A DNA stretch of 64,000 nucleotides. Origin: Halolactibacillus miurensis. Lineage in GTDB: Bacteria > Bacillota > Bacilli > Bacillales > Amphibacillaceae. The DNA lies in NCBI RefSeq assembly GCF_900116255.1, contig NZ_FPAI01000011.1, positions 1 through 64,000 on the forward strand, read 5' to 3'. How positions within the stretch are numbered: position 1 is the first letter of the stretch; the number at the start of each line of letters is the position of its first letter. A program made the position numbers and the translations under genes. Below are positions 61,515 through 64,000 of this stretch, one piece after another. The notes beneath the pieces were generated by a model that saw only the letters and a list, made by a program, of their open reading frames with translations, was not told the origin of the DNA and searched no databases.

Positions 61515-62455
61515 AGGATAATAGAGATAAGCTTATTGTGTTGTTATTGATGGTTGGTCTCGTTGTGGTCATGACCTTTGGCTTTAGCATCATCAATAGT
61601 GTCAATCAGACACATCAACAGTTAAATAACGAGGTCCAATTTTTACACCAACTCGTTAGAGACATGGAATATAATATCTCAGAGACAATCAATCGTGACT
61701 TAGAAGAAGTAAATAGTGATATTCATTCAGTAGACGTTCAATACTTATCGGCTGAACTTGACAGTCAAGAGGTCACCGCCGATATCTTTGTGACGTTAAA
61801 AGAAACGAATCCTGATGCGACTTATGCGCTAAAATTAATTGACGCACAGTCGCAAGATAATAAGCCTCACGTATTAACGTATGTAAGTGATACGACCTAT
61901 AAAGTCACGTTATCACTTCCGGTCACGAACAATTATACGTTCAATGTCACTGAAGAAAGCACAGATGGGTCAAAAAGGCTGATGTCGACGGTTGAAAGTG
62001 ATTTGCCTATACATGATGAACTGTCGTATAATCGCTTTGATTTTTTACAGCATCACATCGGTTTAGATAATGGTAAACTTACTGCTGGATTTGAACTTAA
62101 TATCAAAGATTTTCAGTTAGCTGATTTTGGACTTCAAAGTGTTACGCTAGAAGTTTGGAGTCATGAGGGCCAAGTGGTTAATCAAGATATTACGGAGCAG
62201 TTGACGAGAGAACTTTCACCAGCAATGGAAGAGTATTATACCGGCGCATCCATGGATGCGGAAGGCTACGCCTATGATAATACAGCATCTTATCATTATG
62301 AAGAGCCTGTCTATGAAGAAGAGCGAACACGTTATTATTATGATGCCTCTTTAGATGTTGAGGCGTTAAAGGAAACGAACTTAGAACAAATAGAAGTATT
62401 CATTACTGTGAAAATGAATGATGGCGTGTTTGAGACGTTTACACTTCATTGGTAA
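61511..62455 (+). CDS. membrane-anchored extracytoplasmic protein of unknown function
   Basis: 314 residues. One N-terminal membrane segment (about 8-30, LIVLLLMVGLVVVMTFGFSI) leads to a coiled-coil-like stretch (about 32-75, HQQLNNEVQFLHQLVRDMEYNI). Beta-rich domains follow (about 75-215 and 280-314). A Tyr/Glu-rich linker lies near 235-275 (EEYYTGASMDAEGYAYDN). It was not recognised as a named family. GAGGTGAAAG precedes ATG 61511. It stands alone between two terminators. Confidence 0.82.
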   Translation: MKDNRDKLIVLLLMVGLVVVMTFGFSIINSVNQTHQQLNNEVQFLHQLVRDMEYNISETINRDLEEVNSDIHSVDVQYLSAELDSQEVTADIFVTLKETNPDATYALKLIDAQSQDNKPHVLTYVSDTTYKVTLSLPVTNNYTFNVTEESTDGSKRLMSTVESDLPIHDELSYNRFDFLQHHIGLDNGKLTAGFELNIKDFQLADFGLQSVTLEVWSHEGQVVNQDITEQLTRELSPAMEEYYTGASMDAEGYAYDNTASYHYEEPVYEEERTRYYYDASLDVEALKETNLEQIEVFITVKMNDGVFETFTLHW

Positions 62456-62497
62456 TGTCTATATGCGCTATAACAGAGCGGATAGTCACATATAAGC

Positions 62498-62538
62498 GGC
62501 AGGAGAAAAAGATAGGATTCTCCTGCCATTTATTTTTT
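62498..62538 (+). terminator. terminator after the membrane-anchored protein
   Basis: GGCAGGAGAA/TTCTCCTGCC, a perfect 10-bp stem with a 10-nt loop, then ATTTATTTTTT. Confidence 0.9.
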
Positions 62539-62667
62539 AAGGAGGATTTGTACCTAATCAATACCGCTCGATTTTAACGGACAAAAGTGAGGGATTAACA
62601 GGCTTGATAAAAGGGTATATAAGCATGTAACTTAGACGTTTTTATACATAATAGGGAGTGAAAGCAT

Positions 62668-63393
62668 ATGAAAAGAAAACCGATACTCTTACCTGTTTTT
62701 TTAGTATGGTATACGATTGGTGTTATTCTGCAAGTCTTTTTCACCGTACCTGACGCGCTTGCTTTTTCTAAGTCATTATTTCTCATCTTTTACTCAGTTA
62801 GTCTCATCGAGTTGATTTGGGTATTTGAACAAAAAGGGAAGGCATTACTTGTTGGGAGTGCTATTGTAGGTGTCGTAACATTTTTTATTGAAGTACTTAG
62901 TGTCGAGACGGGTTTTCCGTTCGGGGAATATGATTATACGTCTGTTCTCGGTCCGCTCGTGTTAGGTGTGCCGTTTACGATTGCCCTAGCTTGGGTGGGG
63001 GTCTTATTAAATAGTTTATTGATGGCAAGTCAAACAAGTAAATGGCGCCGGGCGATTGAGACGGGTATATGGGTTGTGATAATTGATTTGATTTTAGATC
63101 CGGTCGCGATCTTCGAATCATTTTGGACGTGGTATAACCCAGGGACCGTTCATTACTTCAATATTCCCATTACGAATTTTGTTAGTTGGTTTGTGATTGG
63201 GGCAGGACTTAGTCTACTATTCCCACTGTTCGAGCGTCCAAGACCATTAGCCCGAACGAATACATTGATTTTTGAGCTGATGTTGTTGATGTTTGGTTTG
63301 TTGTCGTTGAAGCATGACGAGATTGTCGTCTTTGGCTTAAGTGTTCTTTTCATCCTATTAGCTGAAGGGAAATACCGTTATGATTACCGCTAA
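62668..63393 (+). CDS. carotenoid biosynthesis membrane protein (DUF422/CruF-like)
   Basis: 241 residues with about seven membrane segments. EVLSVETGFPFGEYDYTSVLGP near 75-96, VPFTIALAWVG, and DLILDPVAIFESFWTWYNPG near 147-166 are the family pattern of DUF422, which includes carotenoid hydratases (CruF, CrtF-like) and members of C30 carotenoid clusters in Bacillaceae. The conserved Glu/Asp residues lie at membrane faces. GGGAGTGA precedes ATG 62668. It overlaps the next gene by 14 bp. Confidence 0.85.
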   Translation: MKRKPILLPVFLVWYTIGVILQVFFTVPDALAFSKSLFLIFYSVSLIELIWVFEQKGKALLVGSAIVGVVTFFIEVLSVETGFPFGEYDYTSVLGPLVLGVPFTIALAWVGVLLNSLLMASQTSKWRRAIETGIWVVIIDLILDPVAIFESFWTWYNPGTVHYFNIPITNFVSWFVIGAGLSLLFPLFERPRPLARTNTLIFELMLLMFGLLSLKHDEIVVFGLSVLFILLAEGKYRYDYR

Positions 63394-64000
63394 ACATGCT
63401 TCCCTGTTTAAGTCGGTGTTCTATCGCTATCTTAAGTTTTATTTATTGAAGAAGCAGTTCGGGAAAATTGTTGTACATGGTCAGTTAACACCAGTGGAAA
63501 AGCCAGTGTTGTATTTGATTAATCACAGTTCTTGGTGGGATGGTTTGATTTTATTTTATTTAGTTGAAACATTAACAAAACAAAATCATTATGTGATGAT
63601 GGATGAAACCGGGCTGAAACGTTACCCGTTTTTCCGTAAATGTGGGGCGTTTAGTGTGAATAAATCAAAGCCTCGGTCATTAGTCGAGACGTTTCAGTAT
63701 ATGGATCAACTCATGACGCAGCAACAACCTATTTGGGTGTTTCCTCAAGGAAAGGTCGAACACCAAGAAGCGGTGCCATTTGTTTTTGAACCAGGACTCG
63801 GTCGCATCATGACATTAAAAGAACACGTCCATGTCGTACCCGTCACATTACAATATGTCTTTTTAGAAGAACAAAAACCAGTGGTATCGGTTATGATTGG
63901 TAAGGGTTTAATCACCGCTAAAAAAGACAAATCGAAGCGAGAATATCTAAAACAAGCTGAGGCATTGATGACGAAGCAATACGGGATTCAAAAACAGATG
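63380..64000 (+). CDS. PlsC-like acyltransferase, partial (cut by window edge)
   Basis: 207 codons from ATG 63380 run off the right edge. The acyltransferase motif NHxxxxD is NHSSWWD near residue 50, and the usual FPEGTR is replaced by FPQGKVE near 121. That variant is seen in glycerol-acyltransferase homologues of carotenoid loci (CrtO-like enzymes that esterify a glycosylated C30 carotenoid). With the preceding DUF422 gene it suggests the start of a carotenoid operon. Function is inferred from neighbours. Confidence 0.75.
   Translation, partial: MITAKHASLFKSVFYRYLKFYLLKKQFGKIVVHGQLTPVEKPVLYLINHSSWWDGLILFYLVETLTKQNHYVMMDETGLKRYPFFRKCGAFSVNKSKPRSLVETFQYMDQLMTQQQPIWVFPQGKVEHQEAVPFVFEPGLGRIMTLKEHVHVVPVTLQYVFLEEQKPVVSVMIGKGLITAKKDKSKREYLKQAEALMTKQYGIQKQM

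Overview
This window is a chromosomal segment of a low-GC, endospore-forming Bacillaceae-type Firmicute. The evidence is long-range synteny with the Bacillus subtilis fer-recQ / cmk-der-gpsA-spoIVA-hbs-mtrB / aro-hisC-tyrA / dapB-cca-birA-panBCD-dinG / asnS-dnaD-nth-ponA-recU / gpsB-rnpB-ypsC blocks, Bacillus-type start regions (AGGAGG with many TTG/GTG starts), a type B RNase P RNA, and sporulation genes (spoIVA, a spoVIF-like gene, a YqfQ-like gene). Where B. subtilis carries menG, ndk, the trp operon, qcrABC and the bacillithiol genes bshA/bshB1, this genome has clean deletions. That pattern resembles quinone- and cytochrome-poor fermentative relatives such as the Amphibacillus/Halolactibacillus/Natronobacillus group, but the genus assignment is inference. 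No mobile elements, CRISPR arrays, rRNA or tRNA genes were seen.

Layout. 0-3.7 kb: ferredoxin divergent from ypbB-recQ-ypbE. 3.7-8 kb: L-asparaginase, PilZ protein, cmk, plsC and an S1-repeat protein. 8-13 kb: der, gpsA, spoVIF-like, spoIVA, hbs. 13.3-22 kb: TRAP (mtrB), a fused heptaprenyl diphosphate synthase (HepS+HepT), cheR, then a tight aromatic operon aroC-aroB-aroH-hisC-tyrA-aroA. 22-30.7 kb: ypiA, ypiB (ReoY), ypjA, mazG-like, dapB, mgsA, cca, birA, panBCD. 30.7-38.5 kb: dinG, ypmA (too short for a 60-codon cut-off), ypmB, aspB, asnS, dnaD, nth, ypoC. 38.5-43.4 kb: recU-ponA on the minus strand, divergent from a yppE-ypsA pair and gpsB. 43.4-46.5 kb: rnpB, rlmL-like, an M32 carboxypeptidase. 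46.5-48.4 kb: a small unknown gene under a probable LexA box, an RNase H-like gene overlapping it tail to tail, a cold-shock gene, an HD hydrolase. 48.4-54.8 kb: thyA-dfrA-yozE, sbcD-sbcC, a DUF2584-like gene. 54.8-61.3 kb: YqfQ-like gene, msrAB fusion, GNAT, small proteins, a dicluster ferredoxin, acylphosphatase, and the two U32 proteins trhP1-trhP2. 61.3-64 kb: a membrane-anchored unknown protein and the first two genes of what looks like a carotenoid locus, cut by the window edge.

Four observations stand out. (1) The two adjacent sporulation genes spoVIF and spoIVA share an unusual layout. A sporulation-type promoter lies inside an inverted repeat, the 3' arm holds the ribosome binding site, and the 5' arm lies upstream of the predicted start point. 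Read-through mRNA would therefore hide the ribosome binding site, while the sporulation mRNA would not. (2) HepS and HepT are fused, with menG gone. (3) The O2-independent tRNA hydroxylation genes trhP1-trhP2 have a perfect TGTGA-N6-TCACA Fnr/Crp site centred near -41. (4) A small unknown gene at 46.6 kb has a GAAC-N4-GTTC LexA-type operator on its -35.
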